Source: Limihaloglobus sulfuriphilus (GTDB lineage Bacteria > Planctomycetota > Phycisphaerae > Sedimentisphaerales > Sedimentisphaeraceae). From it: a DNA stretch of 64,000 bases. The position numbers and the translations under genes are program-made. Shown here one piece after another: positions 1 through 8,803 of the stretch. Under the pieces are notes generated by a model. It was not told where the DNA came from and searched no databases. It worked only from the letters and a program-made list of their open reading frames with translations. Location: assembly GCF_001999965.1 (NCBI RefSeq), contig NZ_CP019646.1:992001-1056000 (forward strand). Direction: 5' to 3'. Position 1 is the stretch's first letter. The number at the start of each line of letters is the position of its first letter.

Positions 1-13
1 GTATCCGAGAAGA

Positions 14-1021
14 TCAGTCTTTAAGGTCATTTTTCCCGCCTTTCTTTCTCAGGTACGAGCGTGCGAAAAGACCCGCCAGAAGCAGTGCAAAACCGGTATT
101 TATTACGAGGCTGCCTGAATCGGATACAACTTTGAGTACGGTGTATCTGTGTCCCGCGGAGTCGTAGGAGTTCTGATAGATGTGGTACCCTCCATAATGC
201 AGAGGTTTGTTGACCTTTATATCTTTGGTAAACACTTCACCATCGGCTCCTGTGATCTCAACTTCGCTGACATATTCCCTGATCTCTTTGCGGTATGCCA
301 TTCTCAAGCCGTTTTCATCAGGCCTTTGTTCTGGAAATTTCGCGAAGATATATTTTTTATAGCTCTTCGCCTCGGGAGGCTCAACCTTGACCTCAACTGC
401 CGGGTTTATGCCGTCTTGCTGCGAGTCATAGGGCTGCATTCCTGTTTCTGTCTCTTCGAGTTTAAAATTTGAGAACTTTCTTGCTGCCATAATTTTTGTG
501 CCGTCCTGCATTTCTACAAAAGCGCCTGGGAGTATAGAAAGTGTTTTGACCTCCCGGCCGGCATATTCAACAATCAGATAGTCGTCTTTGTAATGTTCCA
601 CCCTGAAATCATTCAGATTTACAGTAAAATCGAGTTTTCTGGATGATTCGTCCGGCAGGATTACGCTGTTGGTCTTCTGGCCTTCATATATAACCATAAA
701 TCCCTGGTTGAATTTGTCTTGTTTTAACAATTTGTTCAGGACAAAAGTCCCGAGCACCGATGACATCGCAAAGCCTGTTAGAATCAAAATACAACCGATA
801 TGTATCAAAAACAGAGTTTTCTGCTTCCTCAGGCTTTTAAAGCAGAAGATTCCAAACACTAAACTCAAAATCATGGCTGCCCAGAAAACCATCATTGGCA
901 CAGAGCTGAAAAGCCCAGCCGCCTTATCGGCGCCCATAAAGGCACCAACGATTGACCACACTGTCCAGAGAACAATGAAAACAATCGTGAGATTCATGGT
1001 TTTTCTGCGTATATTCTTCAT
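14..1021 (-). CDS. ResB-like cytochrome c assembly membrane protein
   Basis: A 335-residue membrane protein with three N-terminal hydrophobic segments (about residues 10-30, 40-60 and 70-95), a large hydrophilic periplasmic part (about 100-300) and one C-terminal membrane segment (about 305-325), which is the ResB/CcsB layout. In system II cytochrome c maturation, ResB works with CcsA to carry heme across the membrane and attach it to CxxCH motifs. The phrases HYGGYHIYQNSYD near residue 275 and KPLHYGG are typical of the family. It is shorter than many ResB proteins, as is common in ResB-like proteins from Planctomycetota and Deltaproteobacteria. Its stop lies 13 bases from the window edge, so a CcsA partner, if present, would lie just outside. 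A likely client is the heptaheme cytochrome at 8804-10621. Family call fairly sure; partner inferred. Confidence 0.8.
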   Translation of the reverse strand: MKNIRRKTMNLTIVFIVLWTVWSIVGAFMGADKAAGLFSSVPMMVFWAAMILSLVFGIFCFKSLRKQKTLFLIHIGCILILTGFAMSSVLGTFVLNKLLKQDKFNQGFMVIYEGQKTNSVILPDESSRKLDFTVNLNDFRVEHYKDDYLIVEYAGREVKTLSILPGAFVEMQDGTKIMAARKFSNFKLEETETGMQPYDSQQDGINPAVEVKVEPPEAKSYKKYIFAKFPEQRPDENGLRMAYRKEIREYVSEVEITGADGEVFTKDIKVNKPLHYGGYHIYQNSYDSAGHRYTVLKVVSDSGSLVINTGFALLLAGLFARSYLRKKGGKNDLKD

Positions 1022-1112
1022 CAGGTTTGTTCCGAAAACGAAGTCAAAATAAGTTACAGTTAATATTTACCGGCAATATGATATGTATTTTGTGGTATAT
1101 AGCAAGGATAAT

Positions 1113-1141
1113 ACAGCTTAATTGAGCAGTAAATAAGCTGT
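1113..1141 (-). terminator. Possible stem-loop 3' of the subtilisin gene
   Basis: Perfect 8-bp arms (ACAGCTTA and TAAGCTGT) around a 13-nt loop, 31 bases past the stop of the minus-strand protease gene. No U-tract follows on the minus strand, so termination is only possible. Confidence 0.3.
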
Positions 1142-1171
1142 AAAAAGGGTCTGTGTGTTTCTAAAAGATAT

Positions 1172-3658
1172 TTATTCTGTCAGAAGCCACTGTTCAACAA
1201 AGAGTTTGAGATCAGATATGTCCACAAATCCGCTCAAATCCAGGTCGGCATCACCGCAGGGTGCCTCAACCGTGCACTCAGAGAGCCAAACCGCTGCCAG
1301 TGCAGATTGGTCAAAGAAATCGACTATGCCGTCCGAATCAAAATCAGCCGAGCGTGTTCCCGCGTACTGCTGTTGGTCGATGTTGTAATTCACCGGCCCT
1401 GTATATGATACTGCAGCCGGTTCAAACCACCAGCCGTCTCTGGCGGGGTAGATTGTGCCGCCTTGCCAGCCTAACGGGACTTCCAGACTGTAGCTGCCCT
1501 GGGAATCAGTTGTTGCAGAACCGGTCAGCTCGCCGGACGCTATCAGGACATCAGCAACGCCGTATCCGCTGTCTGTGGTTATATTTCCGGAGATAGTTAC
1601 TGTGCAATTCTGGTCGGCAGCGGCGCTAACGATGTTAGACATCTGCATATTACCCGCGGAGCTATAGGCCTGGACCGCAAAATAGTATGTGCTCAGAGGG
1701 TCAAGCCCTGAAATGTCAACAGAATCCACCATTCCCAGATCCGTTCCGGACGGGGGAGTGCCGTCTGTTAACGGGGTAAATGGAGCTTGATCTGAATTTT
1801 CCTGATAGTATAAAATATATCCTTGAGCACCGGCGGGGTGGCTCCAATCCAGGCTTACCTGGCCGCAGTCCGGACCGGCGGTAACCGCAAGATCGGTAAC
1901 ACCCGGTTCAGAGAGTGTCTGGCCGCTGATTATCAGTGAATACTGCTGATGCTGATTTGTCAGGCTGCCTTTATAACTGACTTCAACCGTATAATCACCA
2001 ATTGCCAGGGGCTGGTTTATCAGCACCTGCTCAACGTTATCAACGGTATTGTCACCCGTAGCGGCAGGCTCTGAAGGATTGAGCACATCCAGCACAAACG
2101 GACGGTACAGCGTTTTATCCGGGCCGTACACCCTCAGATCCAGGTCATTAACCAGCCGCGGAGTTCTGTCATCCAAATTGTTTTGCGTGCTGCCGGGAGG
2201 GTCTGTCCAGCAGAGTGTAACCCGAACCGGCTCGCTGCCCGAACAAGTAATTGTGTAGGTATGTGAAGTTTGGGTGCTGAGCATATCGGCCGCAGATATT
2301 ACATTTTTGTCGGGGTAATCTGCCTGGGCTTTAATCAGGTTCGCCGCGGCAAGGGAGTTGACAAGCCCCCAGCCGAAAGTGTAATCGGGGCCGGCCCTGC
2401 CTAAATCATCGGCAGTGTGTATCAAAAGGCCTTTGAGCGTGCTTGATAGCATATATTCGCCGTCTAAAAGGCTTTTGTGGTATTCTGTGAGAAGGGCGGC
2501 GGCTCCGCTGGCTGCCGGTGCTGACATGCTTGTACCGGTGTACGCGGCGTATGAGCTGTCGCTGTTGGCTATCGAGCTGTAAACGGAGACACCGTTTGTA
2601 ACGATGTCGGGTTTTATCCTGCCATCGTCTGTAGGCCCCCAGCAGCTGAAATAGCTCATTGTCGCACGGGTTATGTCACGTTGGCCGTAATAGACCGCGT
2701 CATAAACGGCGCCGGTTGTGAGTATGTTCTTGCCGCAGGACTTGCTGGGCAGGGTGTCAAAGCCGCCGTTGTCCCAGCCGTCAATATACGGGTCTGTTGA
2801 GCTGTTGTAGGCTTTTGAACGCCAGAATGGTCCTTTGTCCTGGTATTCAAAGGTTTCGCCTTCTGCCGGGGCAGGGTCGTTTCTGTCATTGCCCACTGCC
2901 TTAACCGGCAGGTAGTACGGGGCGTTATAACAAAGCTCGTCCCAGTCGCGTGTATCAGAGCCATAGAATCCGAAAAGATAAGATTCTCTCTCTCCCCAGT
3001 TGCCGTACCACCGCATAGGTGATGTGGAAGTATCCCAGCCGGCAACAAGGGTGTATGAGTGGTTTGATATAGCAATCTTCCCCGGCTCTGCTGAATAACT
3101 CATTGCAATTGATGTCATTTCCGCTACGTCGGAGCTGTAATCGTAGCATTCCAGGTTGATAAACGGGGCAATGCCTATAGCTGTGGCGGTGATTCCGGAG
3201 GCGGCAATTGTTCCAGCGACATGTGTCGGGTGGCTGGCGACTGCCGCGGATTCGGCGTTTACAGCTCTGCCGGAGAGCTCCTGGTGGCTGGTGCGTACGC
3301 TGCCGCCGTCCCAGACACCTACAGTGATATGTTCACCGGAAAGCTCACCCTGAATAAAATCGAGGGTCAAATCGGCGGCGATTGAAATTCCTGAGTTAAG
3401 GTTGCAGGTTTTATATACTAAAACCCGGCCGTCTTCTAAAGCCATAAGCTCATAAAGAGCCTCGCCGTCTCGCCATTTCGGCGCCCAGCCGTTGGATTCT
3501 GCCAGCTCCCAGGCTGTTTGTTTCTTTTCCAGGGCCCGGGCTTTGAGCTGGGCTGTTAATTCTGCGCGGTAGTTCTGGTCTGAGAGAACGCCCGCTTCCA
3601 GTGCAGCTAACTGAAAGGCAAATAATAGTAATAAAGCTAATATGTATTTCTTTTTCAT
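1172..3658 (-). CDS. Secreted subtilisin-like (S8) protease with FN3 and C-terminal dockerin repeats
   Basis: An 828-residue exported serine endopeptidase. Residues 1-22 form a signal peptide. The S8 catalytic set is visible: Asp117 (VGVWDGG), His143 (SHPTHVAG), oxyanion Asn257 (AVGND) and Ser377 (GTSMSAP). The insert-rich catalytic domain resembles the KP-43 branch. A beta-sandwich of the pre-peptidase or P-domain type follows (about 460-580, with CWTDPPG and VNDLDLRV), then a fibronectin type III domain (about 585-690) and a carboxypeptidase-regulatory-like Ig fold (about 695-765). The C-terminus has two dockerin-type calcium repeats (DFDSDGIVDFFD and DADLDLSGFVDISD, each followed by W-x-x). 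The start overlaps the upstream PEP-CTERM gene stop by four bases (ATGA), so the two are probably translationally coupled. Role inferred: extracellular protein digestion with dockerin-mediated retention at the surface. Confidence 0.9.
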   Translation of the reverse strand: MKKKYILALLLLFAFQLAALEAGVLSDQNYRAELTAQLKARALEKKQTAWELAESNGWAPKWRDGEALYELMALEDGRVLVYKTCNLNSGISIAADLTLDFIQGELSGEHITVGVWDGGSVRTSHQELSGRAVNAESAAVASHPTHVAGTIAASGITATAIGIAPFINLECYDYSSDVAEMTSIAMSYSAEPGKIAISNHSYTLVAGWDTSTSPMRWYGNWGERESYLFGFYGSDTRDWDELCYNAPYYLPVKAVGNDRNDPAPAEGETFEYQDKGPFWRSKAYNSSTDPYIDGWDNGGFDTLPSKSCGKNILTTGAVYDAVYYGQRDITRATMSYFSCWGPTDDGRIKPDIVTNGVSVYSSIANSDSSYAAYTGTSMSAPAASGAAALLTEYHKSLLDGEYMLSSTLKGLLIHTADDLGRAGPDYTFGWGLVNSLAAANLIKAQADYPDKNVISAADMLSTQTSHTYTITCSGSEPVRVTLCWTDPPGSTQNNLDDRTPRLVNDLDLRVYGPDKTLYRPFVLDVLNPSEPAATGDNTVDNVEQVLINQPLAIGDYTVEVSYKGSLTNQHQQYSLIISGQTLSEPGVTDLAVTAGPDCGQVSLDWSHPAGAQGYILYYQENSDQAPFTPLTDGTPPSGTDLGMVDSVDISGLDPLSTYYFAVQAYSSAGNMQMSNIVSAAADQNCTVTISGNITTDSGYGVADVLIASGELTGSATTDSQGSYSLEVPLGWQGGTIYPARDGWWFEPAAVSYTGPVNYNIDQQQYAGTRSADFDSDGIVDFFDQSALAAVWLSECTVEAPCGDADLDLSGFVDISDLKLFVEQWLLTE

Positions 3659-4536
3659 ATTGTTCTTCTACGAAGTGCAAACCAGCCTCCAAGCGTAAAA
3701 ATAAGCACGGTTGCCGGCTCTGGGATGGCGATCGTCTCCAATGTATCATCTATCCAATCTCCATGATCGCTGAGACGGTGAGCATAGTTTAAGTCTTGAG
3801 TAGAAGGACCAGGGCCGGAACTATCAAACCATGATTGGTAAAGACGATTCCCGTCATCATCATAGTGAAGGGTTGTTGCGTATGAGAGCCCTGCTAAATA
3901 CCATTCTCCGGAGTCATTTTTCATAAACCAGCCGGAACCGGAATCATAATCCGCTATGGAAGCCTCGTATTGTCTTGAAACATCGGGACCGTCAAAATCT
4001 GTAACTAATTGTTTATGACCGTTAAGTTCACCAATTTCATCAATCGTGTTGGTTCCCCAGAGCAGTGTTTCATTGTTGTCACTTCCCCATTCATAACCAT
4101 ATTCTTTTCCCTGAAAACCAGTAAGTGTATCCTTATCAGGGTCGCGTCCTCTGCCGTAACCGCCCAAAATTATCTGTTTGTTCTCTTCATCGCTTGCGGT
4201 GTAAACGGGGACATAATTAGCCAGATTTGCGCCGACAAGCTCGGCAATTTGGATATCTGAATTGTCCGTCGTAGTGTAAATCTCTCCTAAAGAATAGTTT
4301 GTGTTGTTAATCTCCACGGAACTCGGTGTGGTTTTTTGATGCCTTGTAGTAATAATCGCGTTTGGTGCTATTACCACGAAGGAAGCGTTGGAATCCCATC
4401 TGCCGATAACCGCGTCAGCGGGTTTTTCTGTAGGCTGGCCTGAATCCGGATGCAATACGATGGCGTTTGATGATGAAATGACACAAACCAGTATCAAATA
4501 CAGCGAGGTCGATTGGAAATATCTTACATATCTCAT
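3655..4536 (-). CDS. PEP-CTERM protein with trypsin-like serine protease fold
   Basis: A 293-residue exported protein using the ATG at 4536, chosen because GGGAGAG lies just upstream and a signal peptide starts there; an in-frame ATG 60 bases earlier lacks both. The body resembles a chymotrypsin-fold protease: His in ITTRHQ (compare TAAHC), Asp in NSDIQIAEL (compare DIALL), and a GSGW serine region in DYDSGSGWF (compare GDSGG). The C-terminus is a PEP-CTERM sorting tail: IPEPAT, a hydrophobic stretch, then RRR. The flanking glycines around the serine are altered, so activity is uncertain. Its stop overlaps the start of the subtilisin gene (ATGA), so the pair is likely co-expressed from the promoter at 4627-4656. 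No exosortase is in the window. Confidence 0.75.
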   Translation of the reverse strand: MRYVRYFQSTSLYLILVCVISSSNAIVLHPDSGQPTEKPADAVIGRWDSNASFVVIAPNAIITTRHQKTTPSSVEINNTNYSLGEIYTTTDNSDIQIAELVGANLANYVPVYTASDEENKQIILGGYGRGRDPDKDTLTGFQGKEYGYEWGSDNNETLLWGTNTIDEIGELNGHKQLVTDFDGPDVSRQYEASIADYDSGSGWFMKNDSGEWYLAGLSYATTLHYDDDGNRLYQSWFDSSGPGPSTQDLNYAHRLSDHGDWIDDTLETIAIPEPATVLIFTLGGWFALRRRTI

Positions 4537-4626
4537 GTTTCTCTCCCGTATTCCCATAATTAAAAACTTAAACCACGCATAGCTGTACACAATCAAAATC
4601 GCTATGCAATATCTTATCCCTATAAT

Positions 4627-4656
4627 ATATTATGCGAAAAACCGAAGGTTTGTCAA
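4627..4656 (-). promoter_or_regulatory. Sigma-70-type promoter for the PEP-CTERM/subtilisin pair
   Basis: On the minus strand a consensus -35 TTGACA (4651-4656) is followed after 18 bases by TAATAT (4627-4632); CATAAT with a 16-base spacer is an alternative -10. The leader to the start at 4536 would be about 85 bases. It separates this pair transcriptionally from apbE upstream. Confidence 0.7.
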
Positions 4657-4690
4657 GTATTTTTTACAAAACTTAGTAAAAACAAATGAC

Positions 4691-5566
4691 TTAGGATTCG
4701 TGCCGCCAGTCTCCGGCGAAAACGACGTTAGGGTTGCCGCAGTCTATTATAATTGCTTTTGCGGATTCTTTTTCGCATAGTTGCTGTATATCATTGTCTT
4801 TCATGATGATAAATGCGGTTGAAAGTCCGTCGGCTATCGCGGCGTCATTGTGAATAACCCATGAAGCGAGGCTGTGGCTGACGGCAGATCCGGTTCTCGG
4901 GTTTATTATGTGTTCGCCTTTTTGCAGGCCTGAGCTTGCCATAGCCGAATCGAGCAGTTTCGCCTTTGTGATAACACCGCCTTTGAGCTGGTTGGTAATT
5001 CTTACCGGCCAGCCGCCGCTGCCGCCGCAGGCGCCGCGGGCCAGCACGGAGCTGCGGCCGCCGTGTATCAGAAAATCCGTAATATCCCATTCGATAAGGA
5101 CTTCCGCCATCTTCTCAAGTGCGTACCCCTTGCCGATGCCTCCAAGGTCAACAGTAACCGGCTCGCCGGATACGCTTACTTTGAAACTATCTATATCAAG
5201 TGCCAGTCTGGAAAAGCCAGATTCAGACCGCACGGGCCCGTTTTTGACAGGTCGATCCTTGTCCATAGTTATATCGAATGCGCCTTCGGTCATTGCGAAA
5301 ATCTTTGCCGCCGCCGCGAGGCATTCCATTGTCCAGGGGCTTACAGTCATCTCTCTGTCGCAGCAGAGACGTGAAATCTGCGTGATTTCGCTGTTGTCTA
5401 TATACCTGCTCAGGTCTTTTTCTAAAAGTTCAATCTCGCGAAAACCCTCGTAAGCCGCCTGAGACGCGTATTTTTTGTCAGGGTGGATTATGTATGCCTC
5501 AAAGGTTGAGTTCATTGCTTCTGAGGCGAAACGGTGTGCTTGTTCAATAGGGTTTACCTTTTTCAT
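4691..5566 (-). CDS. apbE: FAD:protein FMN transferase (ApbE family)
   Basis: A 291-residue ApbE protein. The family links FMN from FAD through a phosphoester bond to Ser/Thr of target redox proteins, and also acts on Rnf/Nqr subunits. Visible family features are VDLGGIGKGYA (about residue 140), the HGGRSS segment (about 170), the EHIINPRTG metal/flavin motif (about 220) and the Asp in AAIADGLSTA (about 245). There is no obvious signal peptide or lipobox, so the mature site is uncertain. It begins four bases after the stop of the GT39-like gene and is probably in one transcript with the cytochrome genes upstream. I saw no ApbE target motif (Dxx[ST]GAT type) in the neighbouring proteins, so its substrate is probably elsewhere or outside the window. 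Confidence 0.92.
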   Translation of the reverse strand: MKKVNPIEQAHRFASEAMNSTFEAYIIHPDKKYASQAAYEGFREIELLEKDLSRYIDNSEITQISRLCCDREMTVSPWTMECLAAAAKIFAMTEGAFDITMDKDRPVKNGPVRSESGFSRLALDIDSFKVSVSGEPVTVDLGGIGKGYALEKMAEVLIEWDITDFLIHGGRSSVLARGACGGSGGWPVRITNQLKGGVITKAKLLDSAMASSGLQKGEHIINPRTGSAVSHSLASWVIHNDAAIADGLSTAFIIMKDNDIQQLCEKESAKAIIIDCGNPNVVFAGDWRHES

Positions 5567-5570
5567 TGCA

Positions 5571-7106
5571 TCAATCCCGAAGCGGCAGATTCAGATTCTG
5601 ATAAGTGGAATATCTTGTGTAAATGTCGCAGTAGAGGCCGTGCCGGAGCTGAAGCGGTTCTTTTGTGCAGAGCATCCAGAGGCTTTTCTCACCCGGTTTT
5701 TCGAGGCTGTAAAGCGTTTGAGCAAGTGCGTCTGACATGTCGGACTGTATAATCACGATATCGCCGGCAGATTCGAGGGTTTCGCTGCTGCTGTGCCAAC
5801 CTGTAAGCGGGTAATTTCGCAGATACCACGGCAGAGGCCAGTAATCGTTTCGCCCGACAATAACGTCAATGCGTGTATTCTCGCCGTTAATGACGTTAGA
5901 GGCTTGATTTATGATTTCTGTTATATCATATACGTCTTCAGTAGTATGCGCATACACATACGGGTTGTCCGGGTCACAGTATTTATAATAATTCAATCCT
6001 GCCGAGAAAAGTACCAAAAGCAGAAATCCCGCCGCGATTACGGACCGGCGAATCACCGTACCGCCGCGTAGTGCCCGGGCCGCGAGGAAACCGGCAAGCA
6101 GGATGGCCCCGAAGTAGAAACTTAAAAGGCACCAAGGGGTTTTGTATGATATAATGGTGTAGAACAGTTCAAGGGCCGCGCTGAAAATAAGGCAAAAGAA
6201 AATCAGAGAATTTTTGGGTCTTGTTAGAGAATCCCATGAATCCGGTCGCATTGCGGCTGCAAGAATCAGTACAACAGGCAGTTCAGCTATCAATATTATC
6301 TTAATGTAAAAATACCATGGATGCAGGTGCCAGTCATGGCTGAAAGCCTTTCCCAGATAGGGACTTAAGTCAAATACAGAGAAAAGGGCGGCAGGGTTTG
6401 TAAAAAAGGTGCTGAAAAAAAACGCCGGCACAAAAATCGCAGGAATAACAAAAAACAATACCCACTGATGCCCATATTCAGATGTTTCACTTTTGATTTT
6501 TTTGAAGTTTATCAGGACATACGCAACCACCGCGGCGGCCGCGGCGAGGATCCAGGTTTCTTTTGTTATTATCATAAGGCCTGTGCATATTCCTGATAGT
6601 AAAATCCAGCGATATCGTTTCGTTTGAGTGAATTTCCAACCGAAGTAAATCGCTGAAAAGGTAAAGAGTACAAGCGGTATTTCCTGGATATAGTAGCGGC
6701 TGTAAAAGAGCATTCCCGGTGAGAGGGCGGTCAGGGCTGAGCAGAGCAGGGCCTCTGTCTTGCCGGCAGTTTTACCCATAAAAAAAGCCAGAACAATAAG
6801 CAGTGTTCCCGCCGCGGCAGGAACAAATCTCAGGTGAGCTTCGGAGAGCTGGTTAATGTTGTCTATGCCGGCAATTTGGCATTCGAGCAGTGAGAGGTAA
6901 TATAAGATCGGTCCGTGGTAATCCTGCGGGTCATATTTGTAGGGCCGCCCCTCGAGCATCTCTGAGAACTTAACTGCGTGGACTGCTTCATCAGTATGCA
7001 TCGGCCTCTGAGCCGGCTTGAGAAGACGCAGAGCAGCCCCGGTGATAAGGATCAAACAAAAACAGATTATCAGATAGTTCTTGTTCATATAAAAGTTTTC
7101 AGGCAT
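5571..7106 (-). CDS. GT39-like polytopic membrane protein (Agl23/TIGR03663-like)
   Basis: A 511-residue integral membrane protein with about ten hydrophobic helices. The first loop has MHTDEAVHA followed by DYHGPILYYL, the acidic and GP signature of ArnT/PMT-like GT-C glycosyltransferases and especially the group named Agl23 or TIGR03663 (flippase-associated protein of unknown function). By family analogy it may use a polyprenyl-linked sugar donor to modify lipid or protein on the outer face. A second ATG six codons in (7088) is possible; neither start has a strong ribosome site. It lies between the discoidin lipoprotein and apbE, spaced 73 and 4 bases. The position suggests it modifies or helps export a component of this envelope group, which is inference. 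Confidence 0.75.
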   Translation of the reverse strand: MPENFYMNKNYLIICFCLILITGAALRLLKPAQRPMHTDEAVHAVKFSEMLEGRPYKYDPQDYHGPILYYLSLLECQIAGIDNINQLSEAHLRFVPAAAGTLLIVLAFFMGKTAGKTEALLCSALTALSPGMLFYSRYYIQEIPLVLFTFSAIYFGWKFTQTKRYRWILLSGICTGLMIITKETWILAAAAAVVAYVLINFKKIKSETSEYGHQWVLFFVIPAIFVPAFFFSTFFTNPAALFSVFDLSPYLGKAFSHDWHLHPWYFYIKIILIAELPVVLILAAAMRPDSWDSLTRPKNSLIFFCLIFSAALELFYTIISYKTPWCLLSFYFGAILLAGFLAARALRGGTVIRRSVIAAGFLLLVLFSAGLNYYKYCDPDNPYVYAHTTEDVYDITEIINQASNVINGENTRIDVIVGRNDYWPLPWYLRNYPLTGWHSSSETLESAGDIVIIQSDMSDALAQTLYSLEKPGEKSLWMLCTKEPLQLRHGLYCDIYTRYSTYQNLNLPLRD

Positions 7107-7179
7107 ATCTGGAGCAGTATAAGCTCAGTTATGCCTGAATTATTGATTGCAACCGCGACGGCGGAAGCTGATTTGTCTG

Positions 7180-8139
7180 TCATTCTACCGGCTTGCCGTA
7201 AACCTCTACCTCAATGTAGTGGTTAAGCTCGTTGGCGGTATTTCCGTTGCTGTAAAGTTTTACGTAGCGGGCCTTTTTGCCGCCGGCGTTTATGAGTTTG
7301 CCTTCAAACGTTTCTATGTAGTTTTTGTCCTTGCCGATGCCAAGGCCGGAGGAATTGTCGTGGTCGTTGTTGAAGATAGTCACAGGTTCAACAAGAAGAT
7401 CCGGATCATTACCGAGCTGGACGACTACATCGAAATAAACACTGGCCTGCTTGTGGAAGTGCCATACAACGACGGCATATATCTCGTATTCATCTTCCAG
7501 GTCTATAGTTACATGCTGAAGGAACGGGCCCAGCTCTACATAACTGCCTTCGGCGGCCTCTTTGTCGCCGTCGGTTATCATTTCAAGCTCTCCAATAATG
7601 GGCATGTCATCAGAGGACATTATCGGTTTGTTAAGTGCAACATTTTTAGTACCCTCCGGTACGAGAAACGGCGGGCGGGGCTCACCTCTGGCAGGTTCGA
7701 GGTTTTTGACATTTAAATCCTGCGGAGTTCCCACAAACATCGGCTTTGGAAGGTCAATGTTCAGCACTTCCATACCGGGTTGAATGTTTTCTTCCAATGC
7801 TTCTTTGGCAGATTTGTTTATCTGTTCGAGGGTTTCTTCTGTCTCTTTGGCGGCTTTTTCGGTAATCTCGATCTTTTTCTCCGGCTCGGCGGCCATTTGA
7901 GATAGCTCCGTTTTTGTTTCTTCGACTACTTCTGCCGCCTCTTCATTTACTTCAGCGGCTATTTGCTCGGGAGTTTTTTGGGATGCACCAACCGCTTCAG
8001 TTTGAGCTGCTTCTTCAGAGGTTTGTTCCCCGCTTGCCGGGGGAGCAGGCTGCGGCTCGGACTTTTTGCAGGAGCTAACCGTTAAAGCGCAAGCCGCGAC
8101 TAAAGTTATTGTCAATAATGTTTTAAGAATCTTTTTCAT
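7180..8139 (-). CDS. Lipoprotein with coiled coil and discoidin (F5/8 type C)-like domain
   Basis: A 319-residue predicted lipoprotein. The signal ends in a lipobox (VSSC, Cys24). Residues about 30-130 are rich in Ala, Glu, Lys and Thr in heptad-like order (repeats of EAAE, EKAAKETEE), consistent with a long coiled-coil stalk. A C-terminal beta-sandwich (about 165-318) starts NVALNKPIMSSD, contains MITDGD and ends YVKLYSNG...EVEVYG, the discoidin or galactose-binding pattern. It probably stands off the membrane and binds a glycan or neighbouring protein. It sits between the cytochrome-b-like protein and the GT39-like protein with short gaps (34 and 73 bases). AAGG precedes the start. Function in the redox group is not known. 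Confidence 0.8.
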   Translation of the reverse strand: MKKILKTLLTITLVAACALTVSSCKKSEPQPAPPASGEQTSEEAAQTEAVGASQKTPEQIAAEVNEEAAEVVEETKTELSQMAAEPEKKIEITEKAAKETEETLEQINKSAKEALEENIQPGMEVLNIDLPKPMFVGTPQDLNVKNLEPARGEPRPPFLVPEGTKNVALNKPIMSSDDMPIIGELEMITDGDKEAAEGSYVELGPFLQHVTIDLEDEYEIYAVVVWHFHKQASVYFDVVVQLGNDPDLLVEPVTIFNNDHDNSSGLGIGKDKNYIETFEGKLINAGGKKARYVKLYSNGNTANELNHYIEVEVYGKPVE

Positions 8140-8173
8140 TTCATTTACCTTTTAACAAATTTAACCTTATAAG

Positions 8174-8794
8174 TTATTTCTTATCTTTATCAGGAATCAT
8201 TATACCGTAAATAAATATAATTGAAAACAGCATAAATGCAAGCGCTGTATATTTGTGTGCTGTCATCAAAATACGCTGCCACTGCGTTCCGAAAATTTTA
8301 AACATGCCAAGGAGTATAGAGAGCACCAGCGGCACAAAAAGTATTACCAAAATCCAGAAAGTTGAACGTAGAATACATCTGGAGCAGTAATTGTCACATT
8401 TTATTTCAACTTTCCTGCCTAAGTATTTTTCCAGCGGTGGGTTGAGTTTCATTCGCTGGGCATTGAAAAGTGCGAAAAGAACAAAAATAACCGCAAAAGC
8501 CCCAGATATCGGCACATGTGCCATCATTAGCCAGCCGCTGATGTTTTCGCCCTTTATCAGCGGGTTCCAGAAGCCGCTCAGAGCAAGTAAGACCAGACAG
8601 CCCAGCGCCGCCAGACTTATCAGCAGGTTTAATATTCCAGGTAAGGCAGAGCGAAAGGATCCTTTTATAAAGACAAGTTTTTTGAAGCCGTTGACGCTGA
8701 GACGCTGCTTTCTGATCAGGCTTAAATACAGAAAGTGAGCGGCAATAAGTGCCGCCACGGCGATAAAACTAATTATAAATACTATTTTAAACAT
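8174..8794 (-). CDS. Cytochrome b-like membrane protein with CxxxCxxC loop
   Basis: A 206-residue membrane protein with about five hydrophobic segments. Two segments begin with similar histidine motifs, LMMAHVP (His93) and LMTAHKY (His180), which could be a bis-His heme b ligand pair. A third His (His20) lies in the first segment. A soluble loop between helices carries CDNYCSRC (Cys133, 137, 140), a possible metal or Fe-S site. It starts nine bases after the stop of the heptaheme cytochrome, with AGAGG upstream, so the two are almost certainly co-expressed. By analogy with quinol-linked membrane cytochrome b partners of multiheme cytochromes, it may move electrons between the quinone pool and the heptaheme protein. 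I cannot assign it to a named family. Confidence 0.65.
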   Translation of the reverse strand: MFKIVFIISFIAVAALIAAHFLYLSLIRKQRLSVNGFKKLVFIKGSFRSALPGILNLLISLAALGCLVLLALSGFWNPLIKGENISGWLMMAHVPISGAFAVIFVLFALFNAQRMKLNPPLEKYLGRKVEIKCDNYCSRCILRSTFWILVILFVPLVLSILLGMFKIFGTQWQRILMTAHKYTALAFMLFSIIFIYGIMIPDKDKK

Positions 8795-8803
8795 GACTTA
8801 CCT

